64,000 nucleotides of DNA from Microvelia longipes (Eukaryota; Arthropoda; Insecta; Hemiptera; Veliidae), in NCBI GenBank assembly GCA_018340805.1, contig JACMZG010001908.1, positions 20,008,092 through 20,072,091 of the forward strand, written 5' to 3'. Below the pieces are notes generated by a model. That model was not told where the DNA came from and did not search any database. It saw nothing but the letters and a program-made list of their open reading frames with translations. Position 1 is the stretch's first letter, and every line of letters begins with the position of its first letter. Positions 14,939 through 31,165 of the stretch are shown here, piece by piece. Made by a program: the position numbers and the translations under genes.

Positions 14939-15855
14939 TAAAACATTTTTAATAATACTAAAGTTATTATTTATATAGAAATTTTGCAACGTTGTGCCGT
15001 GGGGTAGTTTTCCGAGTTTGATGAAGACTCTTCTTTTCTTTTTATTTACCTTCTGTTTTAATAAACTTTATTATATTTTTTTATGGACTTTATATTCATT
15101 ATTAGTTTTATATTTTACATTATATTTATATTTTTTGTTTAGTAAATAAATTTATTTAAAGGAAAATATACGTTTAAGCATACTGTGAGAAATATTAAAA
15201 TTAAGGACCAAGAAACCGTAAACCGTTTTTATTATCACTATACCATAGTAATAAATTAAAACATTAGAAATTAGGTAAACTTGTATATATATATAAATTT
15301 AGCGACGTAAAGTTATTCTTTAGAGTAATTTTAATTTTAACCGTTTTTGAGTATAAAGTTTTCATTATAAAGCTTCAATTTTCTAAAGTTTATAAGAAGA
15401 GCGCGAAAAGGAACTGTGAACCCTTTTTGCAAACATATGTCCTTGACCAGGAAGTTTCTCCATATTCTTTTCAAAGCGCCCTAACATAATAGGGAAGTAG
15501 AATTACGTAACTTTAGCAGCATATAATTTATACATTAATACATTTACTATTTTTGTTAGTCCTTTCCTTAAAATGAAAATTACTCAAATTTACCGCCATA
15601 GACTAGTATAATATTTTTTTTGTAAAATGTAATAATAAAATTTAGAGCTGTACTAATAAGACAAAATTGGAAGAACTCATTAATGTTAAACCCGATGACA
15701 CTATTCCCCTTCTTTTTCTGAACAGCCTTAATACAATAATGATTTTTTGAAAAAAGAAACCAAAAATCAATAATAAATGAGAAAAACTTTATATAGAAAT
15801 ATAAATAAATAAATCGTTTATTATATCTAAATACCTTTTTTACAATAATTAAATT

Positions 15856-15857
<2 letters not shown>

Positions 15858-15917
<60 letters not shown>
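15858..15917. repeat. (AT)n microsatellite
   Basis: About 30 uninterrupted AT units. Confidence 0.95.
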
Positions 15918-15919
<2 letters not shown>

Positions 15920-16903
15920 GTTTATATGCTTGCGACGGATAAGCTTAAGGCTTGTGCGCGACACTGAAACATCATATTAAATTAAATTATTTTTGACCTA
16001 ATGTTCTTAATTTAGCGACTTGTCAACAGAAACTATCGCTTGTAAGGTAGTCCGGACGATGGAAGTAAGTTTAAGTTTGGTCATTAACGCCTAAAGAAAA
16101 GAAATTAAACTAAAGCGTTTTCCTAAAAAAAATTCTAAAAATATTTGTAAGGTTAAAACTTAAAACACCGACTCTTACTGTTATTTCTTTTTTATCATTG
16201 CTGGTTTCAGTCTCGGATTAAGTTCAAATGAAATAAATCTGCAAACCGGAAGAAAGTTTTTTAAGTTCTAAACAGTCAAAAGAATGTGAATAAGCTGCCA
16301 AAAAACTAAACTCGATTTTAAGAAAATGTCAAGTTGTATTGGTCCCTATATGAGCTCAAAGTTAAGATGGAACGTAATCTTGCACTCAAGACTTGCGAAG
16401 TAGGGTTCCTGTGGGAAGGTAGAGGGGATACCGTAAGAGGTCATTGTACCTGACTGCTTGAGACCTGTACCGGTACCTTTTGCTTCTGTTTATATCACCC
16501 TTTAAGTTCAAGACAAAACTAATTTTTTTACTGACATGAGCAAGCCTCGAAGTATAAGTGTGAGAAAATTCTTAAAAAACTAACTCCTTATACAGTAGCG
16601 CGCGTGCTTAGTGTCGACTTTAAAAGTGTTGTTTGTCCACCTCTTAAGCTGTTGTTTGCCCAGTATACGTTTTTACACTGACTTAAACACAGTAACAGCC
16701 TCCCCCTAAAAACGACAGCCAATAATATTTGATGTCTTTGTTTAACGTTTATTTTGTAAATTTCAAGTCCCATAAACATGTAAAAAATAAATGCATACAT
16801 CATGTACATTCCACTGTACATACATAATATAATAATGTATATGATGGGGCTTGATTTGGCCATGTTATTTAAACAATAACTCTAAAAAGCTGTTAGGTAT
16901 GGT

Positions 16904-17062
16904 ATGATACAGATATAATACACAATATAATTGTGCGAGATTTCATTAATGTAGCATTGCATTTTGCCTGTTACATTTCCTAGGTGTCTCTCGCACAATT
17001 ATATTGTGTCAACTATTCATGTTTTGCAAAACTCGGTAGTATCAAATGATACAGATATAATA
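16904..17062. repeat. Hairpin plus fragment of the large inverted-repeat element
   Basis: CACAATATAATTGTGCGAGA (16921-16940) pairs with TCTCGCACAATTATATTGTG (16989-17008). Between them is GTAGCATTGCATTTTGCCTG plus TTACATTTCCTAGGTGTCTC, found twice in each arm of the 55971-60289 element. TGATACAGATATAATAC occurs directly on both sides (about 16904 and 17046). Confidence 0.65.
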
Positions 17063-19079
17063 CTTGAGAACAAACATAAGCAGAATCACGGTTTACTATT
17101 CTTCATTTTAGTTACTATTAAACTATTATATTATTTACTCTACTGTACTACAAGAACTGCACTTGTAGAAGATGGGCTTTGCATAATGCATTTGGACATA
17201 ACATAATTAATATAAAATAGAGCAGAATTCTAAACGACATTGGATTGTTATTTATTTATTAAATTATTAGTTTATACATATGTAACTATAAAGTTAACAA
17301 AGTTTACAAAATAAGTCATAAAGTTTACAAAATTTAGTCATTAAAAATTTTTTTAATTATTATCCTCAGAGCCTCAAAAAAGGTAATCCTTGAAACAGGA
17401 GGCTCTTAGTATCAAGAGACAGTTTTTAATGTTGCCGTTCCCATACTTTTGCTGTCAATTTAGTATCAGGCTTCAAAACGATTAAAATTGTATCGATCTT
17501 TTTTTATTTTAAAACGATTTATTGTTGATTACATTTTCTTCACTTTTTAATCCTCTGACCTTAATACTCATTTGATTTAATAAAAGAGTTTATCTTTAAA
17601 TCTGTTATTTCAATAAATTTAATAAAAGGGTCACTAGGTTAGACTTATAAATTTCTTTAATTAACTTTCGATTGTCAAAGAAAACATAAAATAAATAACA
17701 CAAAATAAAAGAAATCTTTACTAGTTATTTCTAAGATTAAGATCAGACAGATATTAAACCAACCAAAACCAAATATTTTTATTATTTTTAGGGGGTTTGT
17801 GTTAGGAACGCAATCATGTTGAATGATGATGGTATCGTTGTTAACCTAATTATATTCTAGGTTTAACGTTGGCGTGATTTATATGCTCTGCATGTTTCAG
17901 TATTATTATTTTAACTTTTATTTCTTTGAGTATTCTCCCTCTGTTGAGATAAGGATAATTGTCATATTACAGCCTCCAATATGCATAAATTTTATATTTG
18001 TGATAAAAAATGTTTCTTATGCTAAAGTATATACACTTAGTATATACAATATAATCATACAATTAATTAATTTAAAATAATTTACATTTTTTTTATAAAA
18101 AATCACTAAAAAGCAAATTTCTTTTAATAAATGAAACTTGATAATAAAAAAGAAATGAATGAGTTCTAATAAGCAAGGAAGTTTGATATTATATTTTTTA
18201 ATATATGCGTTGTTTATAAAGAAAAGGTTCAATAAAAAAAGACGCTTATGAGGTATTTTACCTTTTAAGATCAAAAACTTAAGCGTTGCCCACAATAAGT
18301 ACATTCTAAATTTTAGCTAAATCAAGCCCATTTGGCTTCAGGCTGAAGTCTTATGAAGTCCAAGAAACAAAATCACTCAAAATAAATTTAAATATAAGTG
18401 CTATCTTAGAATTTTATATTTATTGTACAAAAATATGTATGCGTGTTTTTACTTCTTTTTATTTTTCCACATTTATACCGTAGTATATATAAGAAAAGTA
18501 TCGTGTTTGCAAAAAAAAATCCGAAACCGGGATGTGAAACATTACAAACATGAATTATCCGTTTCAAATGTTTTTAAGGCCTTAAAAAGTTGTCTGTGTA
18601 TATGTGTGTTTCTCTGTTATCATCGTAGCTCCTATCAGCGTATATTTATGCTAGAGAGTTAAAACTTTGAACAAAAAATCAGTTTATAGGTGTAGTTGTG
18701 CAATCTGGAAAATATTTTTATGACGCCATAAACCCGCAATAATGACAGCAACATTTTTGAAAAATCAAAAGTCTATACACAGAAAAATTTTGAAATCAAT
18801 TTGAGATTTAGCTCGCATGTAGCTATGTATAAGACAAACATACGTGCCAAGTTTCATCTCATCATCAGCATTAGTAAACTTTTTATAAAGTTACTTGTGT
18901 ACGTTATTAAGGAAATTGTAAAACATTGGAAAATAAAAGTGTATACCAATACGAATTATATATTTACACTAATTATCGTTTCTATACAAGAAGTATATCC
19001 ATGATTTTTGTAAAATCATAAAAGTTTAGCAGCATCGAGCGCGGTCAGTGCCTGAATGGGCGACCGCTGAAAATGAAAT

Positions 19080-21357
<2,278 letters not shown>

Positions 21358-21862
21358 AAAAATGTTCGAAAGAGCACCATGTTCAACCATACATAAATAC
21401 TGAACCCTATTTTTATAAAATAAATATTTAAAAAAACTAACAAAGTATCGACAAAATTGCTGATCTAGTTGAAACTTAAATTAAATATATTATATCATAT
21501 AAGCCGAACAAAAAGACAAAGGAAATCATATTATATTATCATATCAATTTTGTTACTTTTATATTATCGTCTGACATATGTAATCAAAACACAGTTCACT
21601 AATATTGTGGCAATATGTCACTAACAAATAACGGGCATTATTATTATGTCACTAACAGAAGTAGGAAATATAAAAAACTAATATAGTACAACAATGTGGC
21701 CGCAAAGCGGCCCCTACGCCCGACGCTGCGGAGAGGACAAAATGCCAAAGGCTTCTTGTTTTTTCCTTTTTCTCCTTTTAAAAGTAAGCACATTTAATTA
21801 TTATTTAATCGTAAGTCAACTTCAACTAGGGAATTTTATCACAAATAATGAAGTTTCATTTA

Positions 21863-21954
21863 GGCCCGTATTCATAGACATTTTCCTAACATTCTCCTTG
21901 TTCCTTAAGGAGAATGTAAGGAAAATGTTAGGAAGATGTCTTTGAATACGGGCC
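21863..21954. mobile_element. 92-bp palindromic MITE, PIF/Harbinger type
   Basis: GGCCCGTATTCATAGACAT at the left pairs with ATGTCTTTGAATACGGGCC at the right, and most of the interior is palindromic. TTA is duplicated at 21860-21862 and 21955-21957, the 3-bp target typical of Harbinger elements. Confidence 0.82.
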
Positions 21955-22426
21955 TTAAGTTCTATGACTGTCCTCGTTTGCCTTTATCTATTACTTTTTA
22001 AGCTTATTTGAAAATCACTTTTTACTGTTCAACAAATACAATATTTCACTGTTACCAATCCCCCATACATAGAAATAAATTATCACTATTACTCACTGAT
22101 ATTCAAATTAATACATACGTTTCAAATGTTCGAAGACTGATAATCGTTTTAGTAAAAATAAAACAATAAGGTCAGAGATTAGTTTACGCTGAAAAAAAAC
22201 CAGATACTTTTATATCAAAATATTTTTTAAATATGAATATCGGTGTAGTAATTGTGTCAACTGGAGATCTCATCTAACACTAATAACAATATAAAATTAA
22301 ACTTTATTCCTTAATTAAAAGTCCGCCTTTTACAATTTCCTTGAATATTACAAGATACACAGAAAATTAAATACTGTAAGTAAGAAGTTTCAAGATGGAT
22401 TATAAAAATAATACACTAAAACACAC

Positions 22427-23045
<619 letters not shown>

Positions 23046-24345
23046 GTTCAATCTTATAAGCTTGAGTTTCCGATGAAAATTTGCTGAACCTCGGGAACGG
23101 GTTACCTAAAAACTTTTTTTCATAAACACAATATGAGCTACAATCATAACACTCATGCATACTCAACTTATGACAACTTGGTAAAAACAACTAAATCAGG
23201 TGAAATTCCGGTAACGAATATTTAGACTTACATTATTAGACTTATTATTATTTAGACTTACACTATTTTCCTTTAAACCAGAATGAGAAAAAGTTAAATT
23301 ATAATAAATTGAGAATAAAAAAATAACTAAAAAGCTGAAGGTAACAGTAAGAAAATATATGACAGCGAAACGGAAAAACTAATAATAAGGTAGCAATTTT
23401 TGAAACTTTATTTTAAAAAATATATATTGACATTTTTTGGGAGTGTCGGGTTCAGGCCTCTTTCTTTTAACACCACACATGACAAAACCATGACCCAACC
23501 TCATAAACTCATTCTTCTTTTAGAAATTCGCTAAAAATTGATAAAAAAACAATTTTCAGGATAAAAACGACAATATTTTGAGCTTGCTCTGTCAGCATTA
23601 CATTACAGGCTAATATAAAACATTTCTTCGTCACATCCATTTTCTTTCCAATTTAAAAAGAATACTAATAATAATAATTGTGCTAAACCAGCTATCGAGC
23701 AACTCTACTAACATACGTACGTTGACGAATTTTTATCATAAAATGACGCTTATAAGGTTTTACAAATGACGGAAGCTGAGAGGAGGTGACATTAATTCCG
23801 TTTGGCCTCCTGTTTGTTTCATACTATACAAGCGATAGTATTAATTTTTTAGTAAAACTATATGTTAGTCACTAAGTAAATAAAAGGTTATTAGTCAAAT
23901 AGGTATTTTCTAGTTATTCATACACCTACTCTACTAATTATACTTGCTAATTTTGCTTTAAATATTCATATTGGAAAAGAACAAATTAACAGAAACATCT
24001 AACGAAACGATTTTAGCAAGTGATATTAATAAATACACAACCTTTCAGATAAAACTTAAGTAACATAAGAAAAATAAGAAATTTTAACATGTTATTGCAA
24101 ATTATTTAAAAAAGTTTAAAATATATATTTGGGACAATGAACCTGTACACTTAAGATGCGTTACTATGAAAGTAATTTGAACCATTAGAGAAATTTTTAC
24201 TCAAAAAAAAAGCTTTTAAAATAAGCTTTTCTCGACAAAAAATAAACGTAATTTATGCGGAAGCTTCCTAAAATTGTAACCTAAAATCTTATAAGAGAGC
24301 ATGAGTAGCTTCTAGTAAGCATTTTGCTTGAAAAATAAAGATATT

Positions 24346-25052
24346 TCCTTTTTCTCAATTATATCTCAGGTATATTGGAAAATGATTGTGTGCGCACTAA
24401 AACTCTGAAAAGGAGATTTTACCTGAATTATCTATTTCAGGTGTTTTGTAAAACATCCTTAATAGTTTTTACAAGGGGTGTATGAGTCTGTTATCATCGT
24501 AGCTCCCAGTGTATTTATATGAGAGAGTTGAAACTTGTTAAAAAATCTATCTTTAGGTCTAGTTGTGCTATCAGGAAAATGTTTTATTATAAAGTAATTA
24601 ACTGAAAATAACGACACAAAACGTGATGGAAAAATGTTTCCATCTCAGAAAGTCGTATACAAGAACAACAATTATGCCGTTTCATTTTATTATCAGCATT
24701 AGTTCAATTTTTATCAAATTACATGTTAAAGTTTCATAAAAAAATGTTAAAATTCGAAAAATAAATGGAATTAAGTTGAAATTTAGTACAAAGTGTCTCT
24801 TCACGTAATAAATAAGTATACTGAGTTTTATTCAATACGGCAAGCGGCTAGTATATTTAAAGTTAATGTTGGAGCATAAAAGTTAAGTACCATTGAGCCA
24901 GGTCAGTGGTGCGATGGGTGACTGCCGAAATAAAACTAATATTTTTTGCAGTGTAAATTTTGTGATTTTTATATTCTGCGAGTCCGAATTAGTGATAAGA
25001 AAATAGATATGGTGAGGTCAAGTTCCAAGGTACTCCGGAACCCGATCTTTTT
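24346..25052 (+). repeat. 800-bp dispersed repeat, degenerate copy
   Basis: Diverged but collinear: TTATCATCGTAGCTCCCAGT near 24490, TTGAGCCAGGTCAGTGGTGC near 24893, tail AGGTACTCCGGAACCCGATC near 25030. Confidence 0.6.
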
Positions 25053-25242
25053 ACTTAAAGAATTTAATTTATGTTAAATCTAAGATGGTGGCTAACTTCG
25101 TAAGGTAGTTTATTTTGGAGGGCACCACATTATTCTAGTAAATTGAACATTTTATTGGTAAAAAATATATCCTAGGCCTCTCAATTTTGGTGTACTTGTG
25201 ATATCCTTGAAGTTAAAAATATCCTATTATTTCTTAAATTAT

Positions 25243-25413
25243 ATCATATTCTCGATCTCCAACTCCAAACGTTTAGGATCTCAGGTTCCAAAACCAAACG
25301 TTTTGAATAATCGCCTGTATCAAAAACGTTCATGGTTACAGGCAAATATTCAAAATTTATGGATTTGGAACCTGAGATCCTAAACGTTTGGATATGGAGA
25401 TCGAGAATATGAT
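25243..25413. repeat. Hairpin element with 50-bp arms
   Basis: 25243-25292 (ATCATATTCTCGATCTCC, then GTTTAGGATCTCAGGTTCC) pairs with 25364-25413 almost without mismatch, around a 71-bp loop. It looks like a MITE core. Flanking CCTAGGCCTCTCAATTTT and AGGCCTAAAATTAAG may mark the outer ends. Confidence 0.75.
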
Positions 25414-26204
25414 CTTATAGAATAGAACATCTCAGGCCTAAAATTAAGACTTAATTTTACATTCAAGAATTTTAAGAACAATATAATTTACTTTTTAAAC
25501 AATACTACTATAAATCTCTCCAATAAATCTTGATGTGCGAGAGCACTAAGTACAAAGTAGAAGAAAAAGCGAAGTCATCTCTAACCGTATTAATTTACAA
25601 TACTTATATTACTATTTAAACTCAAATTTTTAAGATTAAATTAGTGTCAAGTACGTCAAAACAATAAAAAAATATTAAGAAGATATCAAGAGATTTAAAG
25701 TATAGAACAATACAAGGATACAACAATACAATGCAATACTTTTATGCAATGAAAACGCAATGATATTGTAATAAAAATATTGTATTGTCTAAAATTACAA
25801 TAAATAATAATTGCGGGTAGTTATCAACATTTATGTCTAGTATAATTACATCTAAAATTAAGAGCTACGTTTATCAGTTTAGGATTTCATAAAAAATACA
25901 TGACAATATTATATTTAAAATTTAATGTGTAGTATACTGTTTTTAAAGATGCATTAAAAACTTATGAAAATCTTAATTCAATTAAAAGATTGATCTTGGC
26001 CGTGAGGTGCCTTCCTCCACGGCACAAGATATTTGATTATCTTTTGTGGAGGGATAAACCTGATTAATTTTACACATGAATTTTAATGGTTGTATATTTT
26101 AAAAATAAAGGTTATTAAAAAAATTAAACTTCACTTTGGCATATGTCTCCATATCTATCTGAGGGGGAACTTACCAATATAAAATAAATATATAATTTAA
26201 AGAT

Positions 26205-26206
<2 letters not shown>

Positions 26207-26270
<64 letters not shown>
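26207..26270. repeat. (TA)n microsatellite
   Basis: TA run with one TTA break, next to CCTAACCTACAATCACCTAA. Confidence 0.95.
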
Positions 26271-26301
26271 CCTAACCTACAATCACCTAACCACCTAAAA
26301 C

Positions 26302-26905
26302 AAAAGTATCGGGTACGAATACCTCGGAATTTTCCTGTGTACGGATTTGATACGCTCATCCTCACTACTTCGGATCCGCTTCGCTCGTCCTTATAATATA
26401 CAAGTCGTTAAATTTATACTGCAACACATCTTCGGACTCGCTTCGCTCGTCCTCAGATAGTAAATACATCCGTTTTATTCCTAGCGGTCGCCCATCAAGG
26501 CATTGACCACGCTCGATGCTGCTTAACTTTCTGATCTAACAAAAATCATAGATAAACTTGTCCTATAGAAACAAAACTTAGTGTACTTATTTATTACGTA
26601 AAGGTAATAAATAATATTACTTGTACCGAATTTCAATTCAATTTTTCCGTATTTACACAATTTTTTTAAAAACTTAATCAAGTCATCTGATAAAAAATTG
26701 AAATAATGCTAATAATGAGCTAAGTTAGTCTAATACACAGGTCCTTAATCTCAATCTGATCTCAACATGTTTCCGCGTTTTATAAGTTTTCGACATTTTT
26801 GCTGATTATTAATGACGTCATAAAATATTATTTTCTGAATAGCACAACTGCACATATAGATTGCTTTTTGTGCGAAGTTTCAAGTCTATATTAATAGAGT
26901 AATTT
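26302..26905 (-). repeat. 800-bp dispersed repeat, truncated, minus strand
   Basis: Begins with the tail TATCGGGTACGAATACCTCG, contains GACTCGCTTCGCTCGTCCTC near 26435 and extends into the middle near 26900. The head is missing. Confidence 0.62.
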
Positions 26906-26917
26906 TTCTCCTCTTAG

Positions 26918-27253
26918 TCAAAAATGGTTTTGATATACCGTTACCATAGCTGAACATTCCTCCACTTGTTCCAACCAATCAAATTTCGTAAATAAAAGCC
27001 TAATAGTAGTTGTAAAGCCAATTTTGTCCCCAATGCAAAGCTTTACATCAAATATCCGTAGTAATAGAAAAAGAAACACAGCATGCACTAAGCATAAAGT
27101 AAAAAAACAATGTTCTATCTTTTTTGGACCAATAAAATCCTTACTCTCTTTGTATTTTGGCGCAATTGTTAAGGTCAACTCTAAATATACAGTACAGAAC
27201 ATTAGTAGTAGGAAAACAACAAATACGTTTACCAGAAACGTGGTTACGCCCCT
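26918..27253 (-). CDS. Possible exon with two hydrophobic segments, unidentified
   Basis: A minus-strand frame of about 110 codons contains two membrane-like segments (around TTFLVNVFVVFLLLMFCTVY and FFTLCLVHAVFLFLLL) separated by a charged loop, then a mixed tail to a stop. TTTTGATTTAG just upstream could serve as an acceptor. The overlapping plus-strand frame is basic and repeat-poor. I do not recognise the family, and no second exon is confirmed. It may be a real exon, a gene fragment or chance. Confidence 0.22.
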   Translation of the reverse strand, partial: RGVTTFLVNVFVVFLLLMFCTVYLELTLTIAPKYKESKDFIGPKKIEHCFFTLCLVHAVFLFLLLRIFDVKLCIGDKIGFTTTIRLLFTKFDWLEQVEECSAMVTVYQNHF

Positions 27254-27403
27254 TTCTAAATCAAAACAAATTATTGTACTCTGGACTCCGGTTTAAAATT
27301 AAACGCTATTACTTGTAAAACGAAAATACCTATTATATCTACTTTTTCAATTAATAAATATATATTTATTAGTATTAAACCTAAATCCATGAATAATTTA
27401 ACA

Positions 27404-27408
<5 letters not shown>

Positions 27409-27452
<44 letters not shown>

Positions 27453-27462
27453 ATATATATAT

Positions 27463-27560
<98 letters not shown>
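27409..27560. repeat. (TA)n-(CA)n-(TA)n microsatellite
   Basis: TA run, about 17 CA units at 27469-27504, then TA again. It lies between the two possible minus-strand exons. Confidence 0.95.
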
Positions 27561-27561
<1 letters not shown>

Positions 27562-27811
27562 TAGCTTAATCACACTCCTAGTATAATCATTCCCCCTTCC
27601 TCCCAGACAGGTCCCTTTTTTTAGTATGTAGATTTTCTACGAAATTATGAGGGATTATATAGTGTATATAAATTAGCGCCATGGAACTTGGGCAATGAGC
27701 TCTCTTCTCCATCTATGATCGCAAATTCTAAAATTTCCGCTGGACAATCGCTGAAAATGTATTTATCAAAAATGCTAAAATTAAAAATTGTAAAACGTTA
27801 AAATTACTTAC

Positions 27812-27871
27812 AGCTAATGAAAGAGCAGGGAAAAGGAGGCAAATAGATGCCAGAATACGAATCGAAATCAT
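27812..27871 (-). CDS. Possible first coding exon of an unidentified secreted or membrane protein
   Basis: On the minus strand an ATG opens 20 codons, MISIRILASICLLFPALSLA, a textbook signal peptide, followed at once by a GTAAGT donor in phase 0. The rest of such a gene would lie to the left. The membrane-like frame at 27253-26918 is a candidate downstream exon, but its most obvious acceptor gives phase 1, so the two do not join directly. It could equally be a chance match or a decayed gene. Confidence 0.3.
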
Positions 27872-27998
27872 TGTTAAAATTGGCTTGTTTAAAATCGGAA
27901 AAACCGGTAATATTCCTATTGGATGCACTTGTTACAAAAGGCGCGGACTGACTGAAATAGGCAGTGTAGTACCGGGTGTAGTAAGAAAAGAAAAACAA

Positions 27999-30900
27999 GA
28001 TCTAAAGGTATGCGTGAACAATAGTGAGGAGTGGGGGGAAATGGAGCCTACCCTTCTCTACTCTAAGGACAACGTGGGAGGGAAACCGTCCCGCCTAAAC
28101 TATCCTATCGATATAATGATATCGATACATCGATATACATTTCGAAAATAATAAGCTAATTTGTCTAGGATTAACAGGTTAACGACTGGCAATTGGCAAT
28201 TCTAAATGTTGTAATTTTCCTAAACTACTATCGTAGATAGTAGTCTCTAATAATACTTTTAGTAGTACCTACTACTGTAGATTTAGGGGTTGGTCAATGA
28301 GACTTATACTACTAATATAAGCAATAACTATTACTAATATAAGCTCTTTGGTGTTAGTACAAAAGAGCTCATCTCTCCTTTAGATATTTGCTAAAAAGTT
28401 TTGTCTTGACGAAAAATAACCAAAATTGTGATTTTCTGTTTAGACTAGTATTAACTGTAAATTTGAGGTGCTTTTTAAACGTCCTAAGTGATTCCTATCT
28501 AACAAAGTGTTGTGTAACGTAACATAGAACTCCTGCTGTATCGATACCTAATAAAACTTATAAACGTATTGCCAAAGATAACTCTTGAAGGTTTTTTTCA
28601 AATCGATCCGAAACTTGGCATATGGCGAGATGTTGGCGATGTTACAAAGCTTACTGATTAAGTAATTTCTCTTTTGTAGCACTTTTAATTGTATAGAACT
28701 CCCACATTTTAATAAAACAGGATATAAACTATCAGCTTAAAGTTCTATAGGAAAACAAAAAACTAAAAATTAATTAGCTATACTAACTTTAAGCTGATAG
28801 TTTATATCCTCCTTACTGATTAAAAAAAGTATGACGTCATGAAAACAAGTTTTTAAAACTTGAAATGGCTTTAAAACTAGTGTTACATGTCCAGGTGGAC
28901 GGCAAGCTAAATCAATTGAAACTGGCTTCAGCTGAATTGGACTATTCCAAGAGCTGCAAACTGTATATGGTATCCGGGAAAAAATACACTAGAAAAAATT
29001 ACAGGAAAAAAAAGTACACGGGGAAAAAAATACACGGAAAAATTACAAGAGAACAAATTAGACATAAAACACTTATCCCGAATGCTGATAATTTACAGGA
29101 TATATTAATTAAATATATGTGACGGTACTTTTCCTCGTCACATCGGATTCGCTACGCTCATTTTTCCGCTGGGTGAATTTCCTTAGGAATTTTTGTTTCC
29201 GTGCTCAACAATCTGTTTCTTACTTATGGTTCCGGTTTTTGCTTTATAACTTGAGCAGGTATTAAAGCTCTACTCGTAACTCTTTTTGTGTATTTTTTAA
29301 AGGAAATGTGCAAAATCTTTAAAGATATAAGATTTGCAACTAGAGCAAATAATGGTATGCATTGTTAATTTTAGAGGCATTGTTTTGTATAGTCAACTGG
29401 ATAATCATGCGCATTTTCTTTGAAAAATTCAGACAAAATTAGTTTTGTCTGAAGAGAGAGACAAAAATAGCACCAGTAGTGCTAGATAGAGTAGCTGCCC
29501 AGTTATTATAATGCAAAAGCCGGAACCTTAAACTAAAATTTGATTACTAAGCACGGAATTCCGCGCCAGAATTCTTGACTAATACATTTCAAAATTGGCT
29601 TGTAACGTGGCAGTATGCCACTTTATATATTATATATTATATTAACTAGGAGTATGATAACCTGATCTTGACCACAACCATGTGGCACACGGAGGCGTGG
29701 GGGCAGCGAAGCGTTCCTAGTATAGACGCCACGTACCGCCCTCTTGTTTTGATATGCGTACTACTTCCCTAACTTTGTTAAGGAAGTAAATATTATTAAT
29801 ATTAAAATATTAAATAAATATTATTATTATTAATGATAAGCAGCGTCGAGCGAAGTCTGTACCGAAGACGTGTTGTAATATTCTAAGGACGAGTTAAACG
29901 AGTTCTATAGGGCGAAGATGAGCGCACAGCGAATAGCAAATCCGATAAGTGAGAAAATGTTTCATGGCACAAAGTTTTCCGTAAAAAAGCGCGCCGGAGT
30001 TAATTTTTCATTCTTTAAAACATCCAAGTTCGATGTAACAGCCGCTTTCAGTATTCATATTTTTGATTTCTTTTTAATTCAAATTATAGACTACAATAGT
30101 TAAATTAATACTTTTTTCATGTTATACTTATTTTAAAATAGTTGTTAATTTATTAGTAAATTGCATAACTAAAGACAAATATTCGGTTTTATTAGTATAG
30201 AAATAATTAGCGGCTTTTCAACAAGTAGTATTTAATTAAAATACGATACTAGCGACGCTATTTTGAAACTTAGAACTATTTTATGAACGGTTATCAAGTA
30301 CGTAATCAAAACAAAAGGACATCGCCTACGGACTTTAATTTTGTTTATTTCATATTTAATTTTAGTTCGGTATACGTGATATACTTTAGTACTTGTGTTT
30401 AGTTATCATTAATAAAGTGTTGTTTCTAAAATAAACGAAAGCAATTTGTTTTATCTACTTGTATTAAAAAAAAAACTTTAGTTAAAGCTTGACTTGATTA
30501 AGCCCACACTAGGACTTCCTTGTTTTATTATAAGGATTCTTCTTTATATTTTGCATAACTTTTCGCCGGTAATAGCCTTCTTATTAAAATTTGTCTAAGG
30601 TTGGTGTTTTCAAAACTTTCTTTTATTTGTTAGGTATGTGATGTTACTTTTTTATTTGGTAATTCAGTAGTGTGGATGTAGAGTAATACCGAAAGTATCG
30701 GCTTGTTTGCGTTGGGTTGGTAAAAAAAAGAAGGAAAGATAAGGAGAAAGAGGAATGGGGGGGGGCTTGTACCATGGGTAACTGTGAAGTTGGTTGATTA
30801 AAAAACATTGTGGTGATTCTACTCTGCTTACACTGTGAGCAAAAATCTTTCTAAAAAGTTAAATTAAATTCCATTAAAAAAATAAATAAAAATACGGGCA

Positions 30901-31165
30901 TTCGCCCGTTACTGCTACATAGCGTTACCCTCAGGTCGCTCCGTTGCCTAGGAGCCTCCCTGTGACCGTTTTTTCAGGGCCATATAGATGTATGCACTAC
31001 AACAAGATTTATGTACCGTTGAACAATTATCCTAACCCACTATATAGTAAAAGAAACCTTCTTTTAACTTATTGGTGATTACATCATTATTAAATTATTT
31101 GCCAATAACTTAGAATGGTCTGATAGAGCTCAAACTGGTCCCTACCATATCAGAATGCCTACGAA
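27999..31165. other. No recognised gene; possible location of UGDH 5' exon
   Basis: Holds the 28719 inverted repeat and worn fragments of the 800-bp family (29836-29960). ATAAAGTGTTGTTTCTAAAA near 30413 looks like a 3'-end or LTR-like tail. ACGGGCATTCGCCCGT at 30894-30909 is a small hairpin. An upstream non-coding UGDH exon is expected somewhere to the left of 32542, but no site stands out. Confidence 0.35.
28719..28810. repeat. Perfect inverted repeat, 26-bp arms
   Basis: 28719-28744 (AGGATATAAACTATCAGC and on) is the exact reverse complement of 28785-28810, with a 40-bp AT-rich loop. No target duplication is visible. Confidence 0.8.

Larger units (their letters stand above)
14939..18445. 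other. No recognised gene; AT-rich
   Basis: Contains the AT tract at 15858 and the 16904 hairpin fragment. The small frames here overlap repeats or are AT-rich chance frames. Confidence 0.5.

Noticed and set aside
28865..29122. 85-codon Lys-rich frame
   Set aside because: The Lys-rich part comes from a purine-rich degenerate repeat (AAAAAATACAC units); no homologous family recognised.
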